Source: Clostridia bacterium
Lineage (GTDB): Bacteria > Bacillota > Clostridia > TANB77 > CAG-508
Direction of reading: 5' to 3'
Assembly (NCBI GenBank): GCA_017937285.1
Contig: JAGBDU010000029.1
Location: 1-64,000, forward strand
Length of the DNA stretch: 64,000 bases
Below the pieces are notes generated by a model. That model had not been told where the DNA came from. It worked only from the letters and a program-made list of their open reading frames with translations, and made no database searches. The position numbers and the translations under genes are program-made. Positions 26,961-38,311 of this stretch are shown piece by piece (the first letter of the stretch is position 1; each line of letters starts with the position of its first letter).

Positions 26961-29177
26961 TTAATAAAGATTTTTTAACTTATACTCTAACCCCGTATTT
27001 CTCTTTTTATTATCTGCATTATTTATCATAAATTCAATAACATTAGCATTTCCAACTATTATAAGCATTTTTTTTGCTCTAGTCATTCCTGTGTATAATA
27101 AATTTCTTGTAAGTAACATTGGTGCTGCTTGTACTATTGGCATAATTACAACATCAAATTCACTTCCTTGTGCTTTATGCACTGTTATTGCATATGCATG
27201 CTCTATTTGATCTAGCTCTGAATACTGATACCATGCATATTTTTCGTCATCAAATTTTATTTTAACTCTTTTTTCTACATCATCTAATTTTAGTATAGTG
27301 CCAAATTCTCCGTTAAAAACTCCATTTCCTGTTTCATATTCGTCTTTTTCTCTTTCCCAAAAAATATCATAATTATTTTTTATTTGCATTACTCTATCTC
27401 CAGTTCTAAAGCTAGCACCTAAATTTTGTCTTTCAATTCCTCCTTCTTGTAATGGATTTAAATTATCTTGTAGCACTTTATTTAGCTCTTTTGTTCCTAA
27501 CATTCCTTTTTTAGTTGGTGTTATTACTTGAATACTTTTAAAAAAATCATAATTTCCATATGACTGCAATCTTCCACTACATAATGATATTATTTGTTTC
27601 AATATTTTTTCTTGATTATTTTCTCTTATATAGAAAAAATCTTTATTTAGCTCTTCTTCTGATTCCTCTTGTCTTATAAAATTTTTTCCGCTATTTACTC
27701 TATGTGAATTTAAAATTATTTTACTTTTGGCTGCTTGTCTAAATATTTTATTCAATACTATAGTTTTAATTTTTTTTGAATTAATCAAATCAGCCAATAC
27801 ATTTCCTGGACCAACAGATGGTAACTGATCTATATCCCCTACTAATACTAATTTTGTTCCTTGATATATTGCTTTTACTAAATAATTCATTAAAAATAAA
27901 TCAACCATTGACATTTCATCAACAATTACTACATCTGCATCTATTGGTGCTATATCATAATCATTATATTTGCTTGCAGATTCTTCTTCTATTTTCCCTA
28001 TTTCTAATAATCTATGTAGTGTTTTAGCTTCTTCTCCTGTGGTTTCTGTCATTCTTTTGGCTGCTCTTCCTGTGGGAGCGCATAATACTGTCTTTTTCTT
28101 TTTAGATTTATATAGCTCTAATATAGCTTTTATAATTGTTGTCTTACCAGTTCCAGGACCTCCTGTGATTATGCATACATTATTATCATTTACAGCTTCA
28201 ATAGCTTCTTTTTGCTTGTCCGATAAAATTAGATTCGTTTTTTCTTCTACTTTTTTTAATTCATTTTCAAAATCTGATATTTTCTTTATATTTCTCGCTT
28301 TATCTAACGTCATTAGCTTTTGTGCGATATTTTCTTCTGCTTTATAATAACCTTCTAAATAAACCCAATTATTATCTTCACGCTCTTCTATTATTATATC
28401 TCCTTTAGCTTTTAGGGCTATTATTGAGTCTTCTATTTCTTCATTTTGTACTCCAAGTAATAGCCTAATATAGTTATATAATTCATCTTCAAGTACTGTA
28501 CAATGCCCATTATATGTTGCCCTAGAAATTGCGTATTTTATTCCACTTTTTATTCTTTTTTCGTTGTTATATTCAAAACCTAAATCCATTGCCATTTTAT
28601 CTATTAATTTAAAGTCTACATTATTTGCTACATCTATTAATATATATGGATTTGCTTCAATTTCTTCTATAGCATTAATACCTAATATTTTATATACATT
28701 TTTAGCATTTTGTACTCCTATGCCAAATTTTTCTAAAAAACCAACAATTTGCCATAATTCCCAATTTTCATTGAATTGATCAGATATTTCTATTGCTCTT
28801 TCTTTAGTTATTCCTCTTACTTCAGCTAACCTTCTAGGTTCAAATTTTAATACATGCAGGGTTTCTTCTCCAAATTTTTGAGTTATTCTTTTAGCCATTG
28901 CAGGGCCAATTCCTTTTATCATTCCATTTGATAAATATCGCTCTAAACTTGCAGCAGTTTCAGGCATTATTTTTTCAAATGTTTCTATTTTAAATTGTCT
29001 ACCATAATCTTGATGAGTAACATATTTTCCAATTATTTTTAAATTATCTCCTATTGAAATAAACGGTAAATACCCTACAACAGTTATTTCTTCATCATCT
29101 GTATCTAATACTCCTATTGTATATCCATTAACATCATTTTGGAATATTATCTCTTTTAGCTCACCTTTAATTTCCAA
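26961..29177 (-). CDS. recD2: RecD2-type 5'-3' DNA helicase
   Basis: This 738-residue SF1B helicase has an N-terminal OB-like domain and HhH repeats (NGMIKGIGPAMAKRITQKFG near residue 90). Motif I is CIITGGPGTGKTTIIKAI near 340, motif II is VVIVDEMSMVDLFL, motif III is LVGDIDQLPSVGPGNVL, and motif VI is AYAITVHKAQGSEFD. It functions outside RecBCD in repair of stalled forks. comF follows on the same strand. Confidence 0.95.
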   Translation of the reverse strand: MEIKGELKEIIFQNDVNGYTIGVLDTDDEEITVVGYLPFISIGDNLKIIGKYVTHQDYGRQFKIETFEKIMPETAASLERYLSNGMIKGIGPAMAKRITQKFGEETLHVLKFEPRRLAEVRGITKERAIEISDQFNENWELWQIVGFLEKFGIGVQNAKNVYKILGINAIEEIEANPYILIDVANNVDFKLIDKMAMDLGFEYNNEKRIKSGIKYAISRATYNGHCTVLEDELYNYIRLLLGVQNEEIEDSIIALKAKGDIIIEEREDNNWVYLEGYYKAEENIAQKLMTLDKARNIKKISDFENELKKVEEKTNLILSDKQKEAIEAVNDNNVCIITGGPGTGKTTIIKAILELYKSKKKKTVLCAPTGRAAKRMTETTGEEAKTLHRLLEIGKIEEESASKYNDYDIAPIDADVVIVDEMSMVDLFLMNYLVKAIYQGTKLVLVGDIDQLPSVGPGNVLADLINSKKIKTIVLNKIFRQAAKSKIILNSHRVNSGKNFIRQEESEEELNKDFFYIRENNQEKILKQIISLCSGRLQSYGNYDFFKSIQVITPTKKGMLGTKELNKVLQDNLNPLQEGGIERQNLGASFRTGDRVMQIKNNYDIFWEREKDEYETGNGVFNGEFGTILKLDDVEKRVKIKFDDEKYAWYQYSELDQIEHAYAITVHKAQGSEFDVVIMPIVQAAPMLLTRNLLYTGMTRAKKMLIIVGNANVIEFMINNADNKKRNTGLEYKLKNLY

Positions 29178-29347
29178 TGTTATATTCCTCGCTTTTTCTT
29201 TGCTTACTAGCTTTGATAAAATAGCACTTACTATTTTATATAAAAATAATTATTTGCAATTTTATTAATTATAAAAATAGTAATATACTATTTTATTGCT
29301 ATTTATATCATTATGTAGTTTATCATATAGAAATTCATAATTCAACA

Positions 29348-29695
29348 TTATTCTAAATTGTCCAATTTTTTTTTACAATCTTCCCAATCAAATATTTTTA
29401 TTTCTTCATAATCATTGGAAAATTTTTCTAATATTTCTTTTGTATTATCTATTGAATTTAAATCAGTTACAATAATATTTTTTAAATATTCCTCTTTTCC
29501 GTATAATATTCTGAATATAACAGACCTCAAAAATCCTTCTATTTGATATTCTTGATTTTTTACCGCAACAATTACAAAGATGCCATTGGATTCTATTCTT
29601 TTATTTATAAAACTATTCCTGATAATTTTTAATATATCTAGCAGTCCATATAAAGCTAATGTCCATAATATACAATTTAAGATAAAATCTAGCAT
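29348..29695 (-). CDS. Small membrane-anchored protein, 115 aa, GT-A-like fragment
   Basis: One N-terminal membrane helix (LNCILWTLALYGLLDILKI) is followed by a soluble part (IFVIVAVKNQEYQIEGFLRS, NIIVTDLNSIDNTKEILEK) that resembles the first half of a GT2 fold. It lacks the later catalytic part. The short form may be its native state, because clostridia carry similar small proteins. Function unknown. Confidence 0.6.
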   Translation of the reverse strand: MLDFILNCILWTLALYGLLDILKIIRNSFINKRIESNGIFVIVAVKNQEYQIEGFLRSVIFRILYGKEEYLKNIIVTDLNSIDNTKEILEKFSNDYEEIKIFDWEDCKKKLDNLE

Positions 29696-29913
29696 ATCAT
29701 AGCCTCCTTTTTATATTATATGAATTATTGAAATTTTAGTGAAAAGAGCAATTTTTTATAAAAACACAATAGATTTCTTAAGTTAAGTAGTAGTCTTTTT
29801 TTGTAGAGTAAAATATTTTAGATTAATGACATTATCTTTCCCATTGACAGAAACTCGTAATAAACTCTAATTTTCGTTCCATATATTCGTGCCTAGTTAA
29901 GATTTTTGATTAA

Positions 29914-29975
29914 GCAAAAAAATAGCTAGGTAGAAATTGCTTTGGCAATTGTCCCCCTAACTATATATTTTTTTA
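29914..29975 (-). terminator. Terminator of the alpha operon
   Basis: On the minus strand a long imperfect hairpin (atagttaggg...gcaatttctacctagctat) is followed by TTTTTTT, seven bases past the rplQ stop codon. Confidence 0.8.
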
Positions 29976-29981
29976 ATTATA

Positions 29982-30506
29982 TTAAACTAATTTTAATATA
30001 GCAACTTCTGCTGCATCTCCTCTACGTTGTCCTTTTCTGATTATACGAGTATAACCACCTTGTCTTCCAACATATTTTGGAGCTATTTCATTAAATAATT
30101 TTGCAGTTAAATCTACAGGATTTCCTTCTGAATCTTTTACTTTATTTAGATTTTTTATCATTATTCTTCTAGCATTTAATCTTGAAGGCATATCTTTTTG
30201 TCTTTTTTCTGTAGTTTCTTCTTTAACTACTTTTAAATATTCATTTCCATTTTTGCTTTTTACTAATTCAGTAACTTTATTACCATTACTATCTAATTTA
30301 GCTTTAACAACTTTGCTATCTACTTCTTCAAAATTGTCTTTTTCTCTAATTGCTAAAGCAATTAGTTTTTCTGCTATAGATCTAACTTCTTTAGCTCTTG
30401 CTACAGTAGTTTCAATTTTACCGTGTAATAATAAATCTGTTACTTGAGTTTTAAGCATTGCTAATCTTATATCTGTTGTTTTTCCCAATTTTCTATTTAT
30501 AGCCAC
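29982..30506 (-). CDS. rplQ: 50S ribosomal protein L17 with a large insertion
   Basis: The beginning is L17 ([46 protein letters not shown]), as is the end ([27 protein letters not shown]). Between them lie about 55 extra residues (about 70-125, including [21 protein letters not shown]), making 174 instead of about 113-125. Insertions here are known in some clostridial L17 proteins. Last gene of the ribosomal block. Confidence 0.95.
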   Translation of the reverse strand: MAINRKLGKTTDIRLAMLKTQVTDLLLHGKIETTVARAKEVRSIAEKLIALAIREKDNFEEVDSKVVKAKLDSNGNKVTELVKSKNGNEYLKVVKEETTEKRQKDMPSRLNARRIMIKNLNKVKDSEGNPVDLTAKLFNEIAPKYVGRQGGYTRIIRKGQRRGDAAEVAILKLV

Positions 30507-30526
30507 TTTAACAAGTCCTCCTTTTT

Positions 30527-31474
30527 TTAATCATCTTCTCTAGCAAAGTCTAATCCTAATGCATGTAACTTGTTTGTTACTTCATCTAAAGACTTTTTAC
30601 CTAAATTTCTAACTTTCATCATATCTGATTCTGTTTTATTTGCTAAATCTTCAACTGTTGCAATATTTGCTCTCTTTAAGCAATTGAATGATCTTACAGA
30701 TAACTCTAAATCTTCTATTGACATTTCTAATACTTTTTCTTTTTTAGATTCTTCTTTTTCTACCATTACTTTTGTGTTCTTAGTAGCTTCTGATAAATCT
30801 ATAAATAATTCTAAATGTCCTGTCATTACTTTTGCAGCTAGACTTAATGCTTCATATGGTTGTAAACTTCCATCTGTCCAAACTTCTATTGTTAATTTGT
30901 CATAATCAACCATTTGTCCAACTCTTGTATTTTCTACTGAGTAATTAACTTTTTTTACTGGTGTGTAGATAGAATCTATTGGAAGTAAACCTAAAGGTTG
31001 GTCATCTTTTTTATTTTTTTCGGCAGTATTGTATCCTCTACCCATATCAGCTGTCAAATCCATTACTAATGAACCACCTTCTGAAACAGTTGCTATATGT
31101 AAATCTGGATTTAATATTTCTACTGTTCCATCTGTGATTATATCACCTGCTTTAACTTCTCCTTCTCCCTTAAAGTTAATTCTTAGAGTTTTTTCTTCAT
31201 TTTTATCTAATTTTAATCTTACATTTTTTAGATTAACTATTATCTCTGGTACATCTTCTACTACGTTTGGTATTGTAGAAAATTCATGTTGTACCCCTTC
31301 AATTTTAACACCAGTTATTGCACTACCTGGTAATGAAGAAAGTAATATTCTTCTTAATGAATTTCCTATAGTTATGCCATATCCACGTTCTAATGGCTCA
31401 CAAACAAATTTAGCATAATTATTGTCATTATCTATCTCTAAGCATTTAATATTTGGCTTTTCAAATTCTATCAT
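30527..31474 (-). CDS. rpoA: RNA polymerase alpha subunit
   Basis: The 315-residue protein has the N-terminal assembly domain ([22 protein letters not shown]), a flexible linker and the C-terminal DNA-binding domain with helix-hairpin-helix ([19 protein letters not shown] and [15 protein letters not shown]). The order rpsD-rpoA-rplQ is canonical. Confidence 0.98.
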   Translation of the reverse strand: MIEFEKPNIKCLEIDNDNNYAKFVCEPLERGYGITIGNSLRRILLSSLPGSAITGVKIEGVQHEFSTIPNVVEDVPEIIVNLKNVRLKLDKNEEKTLRINFKGEGEVKAGDIITDGTVEILNPDLHIATVSEGGSLVMDLTADMGRGYNTAEKNKKDDQPLGLLPIDSIYTPVKKVNYSVENTRVGQMVDYDKLTIEVWTDGSLQPYEALSLAAKVMTGHLELFIDLSEATKNTKVMVEKEESKKEKVLEMSIEDLELSVRSFNCLKRANIATVEDLANKTESDMMKVRNLGKKSLDEVTNKLHALGLDFAREDD

Positions 31475-31570
31475 TTTTACCTCCTAATATAAGAAGTGAG
31501 ATTTTTTTTCTACACTTTAAAATAAATTCTAATCTTGTTAATAAATATATCACTTTATTTACTAAAACTA

Positions 31571-32197
31571 TTATTTTGAGTAAAGCTCTACTATTAAATG
31601 TTCTTCTACTGGTAAGTCGATTTCTTCTCTTGCAACTACTGCTAATACTTTACCACTTAATTTTTCAACATCTTTTTCTAACCAAGCTGGAACTGGTCTT
31701 GAAGCATTTTCTTCTAAACTCATTTTTATAGCACCATTATCTTTTCTGATTTCTCTTACAGCAACTATATCTCCTGGTTTTACTAAGTATGATGGTATAT
31801 CAACTTTTTGTCCATTTACTTCAAATGCACCATGTGTAACTTGCATTCTAGCTTGAGCTCTTGAACTTGCAAATCCTAATCTATATACAACATTATCTAA
31901 TCTACTTTCTAATATTTGAAGTAAAACTTCACCAGTTTTTCCTCTGCTACTAGAAGCCATTTGGAAATATTTTCTAAATTGTTTTTCTCCTACACCATAA
32001 AAAGCTTTTGTTTTTTGTTTTTCTCTTAATTGAGTACCATATTCAGAAAGTTTCTTCTTTTTTTGTCCATTTTGTCCTGGTGCATAATTTCTTCTTGAAA
32101 TACTGCATTTATCAGAATAACATCTTGAACCTTTTAAGAATAACTTTTGTCCTTCTCTACGGCAAATACGACATTGCTCATCTTTATATCTTGCCAT
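31571..32197 (-). CDS. rpsD: 30S ribosomal protein S4, zinc-binding form
   Basis: The 208-residue protein has four Cys near the N-terminus ([18 protein letters not shown] and then DKC), the zinc-type S4. The S4 RNA-binding domain is [20 protein letters not shown]. It nucleates 30S assembly and often represses its own operon. Confidence 0.97.
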   Translation of the reverse strand: MARYKDEQCRICRREGQKLFLKGSRCYSDKCSISRRNYAPGQNGQKKKKLSEYGTQLREKQKTKAFYGVGEKQFRKYFQMASSSRGKTGEVLLQILESRLDNVVYRLGFASSRAQARMQVTHGAFEVNGQKVDIPSYLVKPGDIVAVREIRKDNGAIKMSLEENASRPVPAWLEKDVEKLSGKVLAVVAREEIDLPVEEHLIVELYSK

Positions 32198-32227
32198 TTT
32201 TTATTTCACCTTCCTTATTATAATTAA

Positions 32228-32626
32228 TTATACACGACGTCTTTTTGGTGGTCTGCAACCATTGTGTGGTATTGGTGTTACATCTTTTATACTGCTAATT
32301 TCTAACCCTGCTGCTTGTAATGATCTTATAGCAGCTTCACGACCAGAACCTGGTCCTTTTACAAATACTTCTACTGTTTTTAATCCATGCTCCATAGCTG
32401 CTTTTGCTGCTGTTTCAGCTGCTTCACTAGCTGCAAATGGAGTACTTTTTCTAGATCCTTTAAATCCTAATTCACCAGCACTTGCCCAAGATAAAACATT
32501 ACCTTGAACATCTGTAAGTGTAACTATTGTATTATTAAAACTAGAATGAATATGAGCCATACCTTTTTCGATATTTTTTCTATCTCTTCTTCTAGTTACT
32601 TTTTTTGTTACATTTTTTGTAGCCAT
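32228..32626 (-). CDS. rpsK: 30S ribosomal protein S11
   Basis: The 132-residue protein contains [21 protein letters not shown] and ends [14 protein letters not shown], both diagnostic for S11. It lies between rpsM and rpsD. Confidence 0.98.
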   Translation of the reverse strand: MATKNVTKKVTRRRDRKNIEKGMAHIHSSFNNTIVTLTDVQGNVLSWASAGELGFKGSRKSTPFAASEAAETAAKAAMEHGLKTVEVFVKGPGSGREAAIRSLQAAGLEISSIKDVTPIPHNGCRPPKRRRV

Positions 32627-32645
32627 TTATGTTTTACCTCCTTAA

Positions 32646-33011
32646 TTATTTCTTACTTTTACTAACTAATTTTCTAGGTCCTTTTCTTGTACGAGCATTA
32701 GTTTTTGTTCTTTGTCCTCTTACTGGAAGACCTCTTCTATGTCTTAATCCTCTATAGCAACCTATTTCTGTAAGTCTTTTGATATTTAGAGCAACTTCTC
32801 TACGTAAGTCTCCTTCAACAACATAACCTTCCATAGCATTTCTTATTGCTTTTTCTTGATCATCTGTTAAATCTTTTACTCTAGTATCTGGATTTACACC
32901 AGCTTTTGCTAATATTTTTTGAGAACTTGATAAACCTATTCCATAAATATATGTTAATCCTATTTCTATTCTTTTTTCTCTAGGTAAATCTACTCCTGAT
33001 ATACGAGCCAT
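32646..33011 (-). CDS. rpsM: 30S ribosomal protein S13
   Basis: The 121-residue protein has [21 protein letters not shown] at the N-terminus and the basic tail [19 protein letters not shown]. It lies downstream of rpmJ. The 210 bases between them contain no gene and no clear promoter. Confidence 0.98.
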   Translation of the reverse strand: MARISGVDLPREKRIEIGLTYIYGIGLSSSQKILAKAGVNPDTRVKDLTDDQEKAIRNAMEGYVVEGDLRREVALNIKRLTEIGCYRGLRHRRGLPVRGQRTKTNARTRKGPRKLVSKSKK

Positions 33012-33221
33012 TATTTTTGCACCTCCAAAATTTTTATAAATATTATTTTTTATTGTTGTATTTTTGTTGTTTTAATTAATATTAAAGGTGAAATGCACTA
33101 ATTATAAACTAATCGGATTTTAATTTATATTAGTCTTTAATATTTCTAAAACTATATATATTAACACAAACCTAATATTCAGCCGCTTTTCTAGATTTAT
33201 GTGAATACCTTAATTTGTATA

Positions 33222-33335
33222 CTATCCTTGTCTTTGTTTATGTTTAGGATTTTCACAAATCACTCTTATTTTACCTTTTCTTTTGATAACTTTGCATTTT
33301 TCACAAATTGGTTTTACTGATGGTCTTACTTTCAT
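33222..33335 (-). CDS. rpmJ: 50S ribosomal protein L36
   Basis: This 37-residue zinc ribbon protein begins [20 protein letters not shown] and ends [11 protein letters not shown], with C-x2-C, C and H as metal ligands. It is preceded by GGGAGGTG. It sits between infA and rpsM, as in nearly all Firmicutes. Confidence 0.97.
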   Translation of the reverse strand: MKVRPSVKPICEKCKVIKRKGKIRVICENPKHKQRQG

Positions 33336-33410
33336 ATTTTAACACCTCCCTAAACATTATATTGATATATTAATTGATTGTTGGGTATCAATCAGATATT
33401 CTTGACTTTT

Positions 33411-33629
33411 TTATTTTGCTCTCCATGTAATTCTTCCTCTTGTTAAATCATATGGTGAAAGTTCAACTTTTACTTTATCTCCTGGAAGAATTTTTATGTA
33501 GTTCATTCTTAATTTTCCAGAAATATGTGCTAGAATTTGATGTCCATTTTCAAGTTCAACTTTGAAATTAGTATTTGGTAATGTTTCCACAACAGTTCCT
33601 TCTACTTCAATAACATCCTCTTTTGCCAT
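33411..33629 (-). CDS. infA: Translation initiation factor IF-1
   Basis: This 72-residue OB-fold protein begins [19 protein letters not shown] and ends [15 protein letters not shown]. The start at 33629 follows GGAGG; the four-residue longer reading does not. Confidence 0.98.
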   Translation of the reverse strand: MAKEDVIEVEGTVVETLPNTNFKVELENGHQILAHISGKLRMNYIKILPGDKVKVELSPYDLTRGRITWRAK

Positions 33630-33703
33630 TTCTACCTCCATTTTTCTTTCATATAATATAATATTGCTAATTTGAACAATAGCTTTTATAGTATATAATA
33701 TTT

Positions 33704-34477
33704 TTACAATAATGTCAATATTTCCGGCTCTTTTTCTGTAATTAAAATTGTATTTTCATAATGTGCTGCCGGTGTACCATCTTCTGTAATTATTGTCCAG
33801 CCATCATCTAGCTCTAAAATATCTGGCTTTCCCATAATTACCATTGGTTCTATTGCTAGAGTCATACCTGGTTCTAACCTTGCACCTTTGCCTGCTTTTC
33901 CATAATTTGGTATTCCAGGATCTTCATGCATTTGTCTTCCTATTCCGTGTCCTTGAAATTCCCTTACAACAGAGTAACCGTTCTTTTCTACAAATTGTCC
34001 TATTGCGTGGCTAATGTCTCCAACTCTATTTCCTTTAATAGCATATTTTATTCCTTCAAAAAATGCTTGCTTGGTTATTTCTAGTAATCTTTCATCTTCT
34101 TTACTTTTTGACTTTCCTACAATAAATGTTCTTGCAGCATCTCCGTTGAATCCATTTTTGTATACTACTGTATCTATACTTAGTATATCTCCTTCTTTTA
34201 ATATTGCTCTTTTTGATGGAATTCCGTGTATTACTTCATCATTTATTGAAGCACATATAGCGCATGGAAAAGGTGGTACCCCTTTTATCTCTGGATTATA
34301 TCCTTTTTGTGCAGGACTTGCTCCATGTGCTCTCATAAATTTTTCTGCTATTTTATCTAATTCGTATGTTGAAATTCCAGGTTTTATATGTTTTTCTAAT
34401 TCTTTATACAAAAGTCCTGTCAATTTACAGGCTTCTTTCATTAATTCAATTTCACTTTTAGATTTTATTGTTATCAC
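33704..34477 (-). CDS. map: Methionine aminopeptidase type I
   Basis: This 257-residue enzyme removes the initiator Met. Metal ligands are seen in [19 protein letters not shown] (two Asp), [12 protein letters not shown] (His), MTLAIEPMV (Glu) and [14 protein letters not shown] (Glu). It is encoded between adk and infA as usual. Confidence 0.97.
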   Translation of the reverse strand: MITIKSKSEIELMKEACKLTGLLYKELEKHIKPGISTYELDKIAEKFMRAHGASPAQKGYNPEIKGVPPFPCAICASINDEVIHGIPSKRAILKEGDILSIDTVVYKNGFNGDAARTFIVGKSKSKEDERLLEITKQAFFEGIKYAIKGNRVGDISHAIGQFVEKNGYSVVREFQGHGIGRQMHEDPGIPNYGKAGKGARLEPGMTLAIEPMVIMGKPDILELDDGWTIITEDGTPAAHYENTILITEKEPEILTLL

Positions 34478-34501
34478 TTTTATTACTTCCTTATCGTTTT
34501 T

Positions 34502-35167
34502 CTACTTATTTTTTAAATATTCTTCTGCTTCTGCAACATTATCTTCTAATACTGTTTTTGAATATATATCTGGATATATTGTAAATAATGCTCCTGTTTG
34601 TTTGTAATATTCTAATAATTCTTTTGAAGCTTCGTGATATACTTTTAGTCTTTGCATTACAGTTTCTTCATTATCATCAGCTCTTTTTATTAATGGAGAA
34701 CCACATTTGTCACATATTCCTTCTATCTTTGGTGGTTTAAATTCTGTATTAAAAGATTCTCCACAATCTTTGTTTGAACATATAACTCTTTTTACTATTC
34801 TTTTTACAATATTTTCATCAGATACATCTAGCTCTATTGCTGCATCCACTTTTTGATTTCTTTCTGATAAAAACTTATCTAACGCAATTGCTTGGTCTTT
34901 TGTTCTTGGGAAACCATCTAATATTGCCCCATTTTTTGCGTCTTCTTGAGATAATCTATTTTCAACTATTTCTATAACAACTTCATCTGGCACAAGCAAT
35001 CCATTGTCCATATATTTTTTAATTTTTTTGCCAAGATCTGTTTCATTTTTTAGCTCTGCTCTAAAAATATCACCTGTTGCAATATGAGGTAATTTTAAAT
35101 CTTCAGAAATTTTTCCTCCTACACTACCTTTACCACTTCCAGGTCCTCCTAACATTATAATATACAT
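34502..35167 (-). CDS. adk: Adenylate kinase with zinc lid
   Basis: The 221-residue enzyme has the P-loop GGPGSGKGSVGGKI and the AMP site HIATGDIFRAEL. The lid has three to four Cys (ICSNKDCGESFN and GICDKCGSPL), the zinc-binding Gram-positive form. ATG 35167 is preceded by AAAAGGAGG. A hairpin and a repeat separate it from secY, so adk may have its own promoter. Confidence 0.97.
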   Translation of the reverse strand: MYIIMLGGPGSGKGSVGGKISEDLKLPHIATGDIFRAELKNETDLGKKIKKYMDNGLLVPDEVVIEIVENRLSQEDAKNGAILDGFPRTKDQAIALDKFLSERNQKVDAAIELDVSDENIVKRIVKRVICSNKDCGESFNTEFKPPKIEGICDKCGSPLIKRADDNEETVMQRLKVYHEASKELLEYYKQTGALFTIYPDIYSKTVLEDNVAEAEEYLKNK

Positions 35168-35258
35168 GATAATTCCTCCTTTTAATATATACGACATTTA
35201 TCTTACTATATTTTTATTTATTTTGTATATAACTTTTTAAATAACTACTATATTTAGC

Positions 35259-35323
35259 CACAGTTCAGTTCAAAAAATAAGCTGTTACAAATGTATTATT
35301 TTATTTTGTACTGCTCTATATGT
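35259..35323. repeat. Dispersed hairpin repeat copy between secY and adk
   Basis: cacagttcagttcaaaaaataagc, gttacaaatgtattat and gtactgctctatatg match both ends of copy 1. The core is altered. Confidence 0.55.
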
Positions 35324-35378
35324 TTATTGATCTGAAACTATATTTAATGTTAGTTAGTTATTTAAAAAATCATATATA

Positions 35379-35423
35379 AAGTTGGAAGTTAAATCTTTTT
35401 ATAAAATTCTACTTCCAACTTTT
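35379..35423 (-). terminator. Hairpin after secY
   Basis: aaagttggaagt pairs with acttccaacttt across about 21 bases, followed by a weak T stretch. It may end or attenuate transcription after secY. Confidence 0.5.
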
Positions 35424-35460
35424 GTATATTTATTGTAACTTTTAGTTTTCGTTTATTGCT

Positions 35461-36801
35461 TTATTCTAAAAAACCTTTATAATGTTTCATTACTACTTGT
35501 GACTCTAATTGTTGCATTGTTTCTAATGCTACACCAACAATAATTAATATTGATGTTCCTCCAAATGCTAAATCTACTGATGTAAATCTTAATAACATTG
35601 GAAGTATAGCAATTACTGCTAAAAATAGTCCACCAAATATTGTTAATTTACTTATTACAGATGATAAGTATTCTGTTGTTGATTTTCCAGTTCTTATTCC
35701 TGGTATAAATCCTCCATTTTTCTTTATATTGCTTGAAATTTCGGCTGGATTAAATGTAGCATATGTATAAAAGAATGTAAAGCCAACAATTAATAATAAG
35801 TATATAGCTGCATTTGCTATAGAATATCCTATTGGTAATGAATAACTAGTACCTGCTGCGGTTGTTATTGTTGAAGATGATGTTGCAATAGATAATTTAT
35901 ATAACATAGCTAAAAATCCTGTTTGTTCAGCTATATTACTATTAAATATTTGAATTATCATTGCAGGAAAAGTCATGAATGATGATGCAAATATTATTGG
36001 CATTACACCAGCCATAGCTAATTTTAGTGGAATATGTGTATTTTGTCCACCCATCATTTTTCTACCTACAACCTTTTTTGAATATTGAACAGGAATTCTT
36101 CTTTCAGCTTGTTGTACAAATACAACTGCTGCTATTAAAATAACTGCTCCTATTATTATACTTAATGCTAATATTAAATTCATTGTATTAAATGTTGTTG
36201 CAAATACCATTTTATATAATGTTCTTACTGCTTCTGGTAAACCTGCTATTATACCAACAAATATTAACATTGAAATTCCATTTCCAACACCCTTTGTAGT
36301 AATTTGCTCTCCTAGCCACATAAGTAATGCTGTTCCTGTCATAAATGATAATACAACTAAACAGCCTGTTAATGGTCCTGGGTTTACAAATATTCCAGTT
36401 GATTTATAAGTTAGATAGATACCTAGACCTTCTGCTAATGATAAAAATAGCGTAAGAATTTTTGTATATCTATTAACTTTTGCTCTTTCAGTTTCTCCTC
36501 CCTCTTTAGTTAATCTTTCTAAAGATGGTATTACCATACCTAACAATTGTATAACAATTGATGCTGTAATATATGGAGTGATTGACATTGCAAATATTGA
36601 AAATCTTGAAAAAGCTCCACCTGTTAATGTGTTTATAAGTTGTGTTATACCGTTTGAATTTATATTTGCTAATAAAGTTGAATCTACAGTTGGTACTGAG
36701 ATAAAACATCCAAGTCTAAAGATTATAATTAATAATAATGTATACCATAATCTTTTTCTAACTTCTGGAGTTTTTAAAGCGTTTTTTATGGTGTTAAACA
36801 A
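35461..36801 (-). CDS. secY: Protein translocase subunit SecY
   Basis: This 446-residue channel protein has ten membrane helices. Landmarks are LWYTLLLIIIFRLGCFISVP, the plug region SRFSIFAMSITPYITASIV, and the cytosolic loop FVQQAERRIPVQYSKK. Its start codon follows the rplO stop directly, so the two are coupled. Confidence 0.97.
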   Translation of the reverse strand: MFNTIKNALKTPEVRKRLWYTLLLIIIFRLGCFISVPTVDSTLLANINSNGITQLINTLTGGAFSRFSIFAMSITPYITASIVIQLLGMVIPSLERLTKEGGETERAKVNRYTKILTLFLSLAEGLGIYLTYKSTGIFVNPGPLTGCLVVLSFMTGTALLMWLGEQITTKGVGNGISMLIFVGIIAGLPEAVRTLYKMVFATTFNTMNLILALSIIIGAVILIAAVVFVQQAERRIPVQYSKKVVGRKMMGGQNTHIPLKLAMAGVMPIIFASSFMTFPAMIIQIFNSNIAEQTGFLAMLYKLSIATSSSTITTAAGTSYSLPIGYSIANAAIYLLLIVGFTFFYTYATFNPAEISSNIKKNGGFIPGIRTGKSTTEYLSSVISKLTIFGGLFLAVIAILPMLLRFTSVDLAFGGTSILIIVGVALETMQQLESQVVMKHYKGFLE

Positions 36802-37236
36802 TTAAATCACCTCTGTCTTTCCACCTAAAGCTTCAATTTTTTCTTTTGCTGCTTTAGTAAATCTTTTAGCTTTTACAGCTAATTTTTTCTCTAAGTTTCC
36901 AGTAGCAAGTATTACGATTCCGTCATTTGCTTTACTGATTATTCCGTCTGCAATTAAGCTTTCTGCTGTTACTTCTTCAGTTGTAGCTTTATTAAGCATT
37001 GTTAAAGTTACTTCTGTATAAGTTTTAGCATGAATATTTGTAAAACCTCTTTTTGGTAATCTTCTATATAGTGGTGTTTGACCTCCTTCAAAGCCTCTTC
37101 TTACTCCACCACCTGATCTTGCTTTTTGACCTTTATGACCTCTACCAGATGTTTTTCCAAGTCCAGAACCTATTCCACGTCCTACTCTAGTTCTAGTTTT
37201 TGTTACTTGAGCTGGTGTTAATTCGTCTAATTTCAT
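36802..37236 (-). CDS. rplO: 50S ribosomal protein L15
   Basis: The 144-residue protein begins [23 protein letters not shown] and has the basic [20 protein letters not shown] segment. rpmD, which normally lies before it, is missing; only 71 bases separate it from rpsE. Confidence 0.97.
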   Translation of the reverse strand: MKLDELTPAQVTKTRTRVGRGIGSGLGKTSGRGHKGQKARSGGGVRRGFEGGQTPLYRRLPKRGFTNIHAKTYTEVTLTMLNKATTEEVTAESLIADGIISKANDGIVILATGNLEKKLAVKAKRFTKAAKEKIEALGGKTEVI

Positions 37237-37307
37237 TATGTGGTTACACCTCCTTATTTTTATTATAGTAAGTATATACTATGTTTTTTTATAAATCAAC
37301 TAATTTT

Positions 37308-37796
37308 TTATAAAATATCTTCAGCTTTTTTTCCTCTTTTTTTAGCTACTTGCTCTAAAGTTTGCATATTCTTTAATCCTTCTATTGTAGCATATACAAC
37401 ATTTCTTGGATTGTTAGTTCCTATAACTTTAGTTCTTATATCTCTGTATCCAGCAAGTTCTATTACAGGTCTAACACTTCCTCCTGCTATAATTCCAGTA
37501 CCTTCTGCTGCTGGTTTTAACATAACTTTTGCACTACCAAATTTACCAATAAATTCATGTGGTATAGTTGTTCCAACAACTGGAACTTCTATTAAATTCT
37601 TTTTAGCTTCTTCTATAGCTTTTTTGATTGCGTCTGGAACTTCTGCAGCTTTACCATTTCCAACTCCAACGTGTCCATTTCCATCTCCAACAACTACAAC
37701 TGCACTAAATCTGAAAGTTCTACCACCTTTTACAACTTTTGCTACTCTGCTGATAGATACAACTTTTTCTTTTAATTCTGATGTATTATTTTCCAT
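37308..37796 (-). CDS. rpsE: 30S ribosomal protein S5
   Basis: The 162-residue protein has [21 protein letters not shown] and the loop [20 protein letters not shown], then [20 protein letters not shown]. Decoding-fidelity protein. Located after rplR. Confidence 0.98.
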   Translation of the reverse strand: MENNTSELKEKVVSISRVAKVVKGGRTFRFSAVVVVGDGNGHVGVGNGKAAEVPDAIKKAIEEAKKNLIEVPVVGTTIPHEFIGKFGSAKVMLKPAAEGTGIIAGGSVRPVIELAGYRDIRTKVIGTNNPRNVVYATIEGLKNMQTLEQVAKKRGKKAEDIL

Positions 37797-37828
37797 GAAT
37801 TTTTATTTCCCTCCTTTTTTATTAGATA

Positions 37829-38188
37829 TTAGAATTTTAATCCTGCTTCTCTTGCAGCTTCTGCAAATTCCTTGATTACTCCATGATATTGATATCCACT
37901 TCTATCAAAAACAATATTTTCTACACCTTTTTCTGTAGCTCTTTTAGCTATTAAAGTTCCAACTTCTTTAGCTGCTTCTTTATTAGCTAATTTTGTTTTT
38001 ACTTCTTTATCAAGAGTAGAAGCACTTACTATTGTAATTCCTGCAACATCATCTATTAGTTGAGCAAATAAATTTCTGTTGCTTCTATATATACATAGTC
38101 TTGGACGTTCTGCAGTTCCACTTACTTTTCTACGAACTCTTATATGTCTTCTTCTTGTTTCGAATTTTCTATCTGTTTTAGAAACCAT
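37829..38188 (-). CDS. rplR: 50S ribosomal protein L18
   Basis: This 119-residue 5S rRNA-binding protein has [20 protein letters not shown] and ends [20 protein letters not shown], both canonical. Confidence 0.97.
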   Translation of the reverse strand: MVSKTDRKFETRRRHIRVRRKVSGTAERPRLCIYRSNRNLFAQLIDDVAGITIVSASTLDKEVKTKLANKEAAKEVGTLIAKRATEKGVENIVFDRSGYQYHGVIKEFAEAAREAGLKF

Positions 38189-38311
38189 TTTTTTCTCCTT
38201 TCTAACTAATGTAACAGCATTAGCTTTCTTATATGGTTTTCTTTAAAAACCTTCTTTATTGATATAATACATTTTTCAAAAACTGTTAATAAATTAAATT
38301 TTATAATAATT

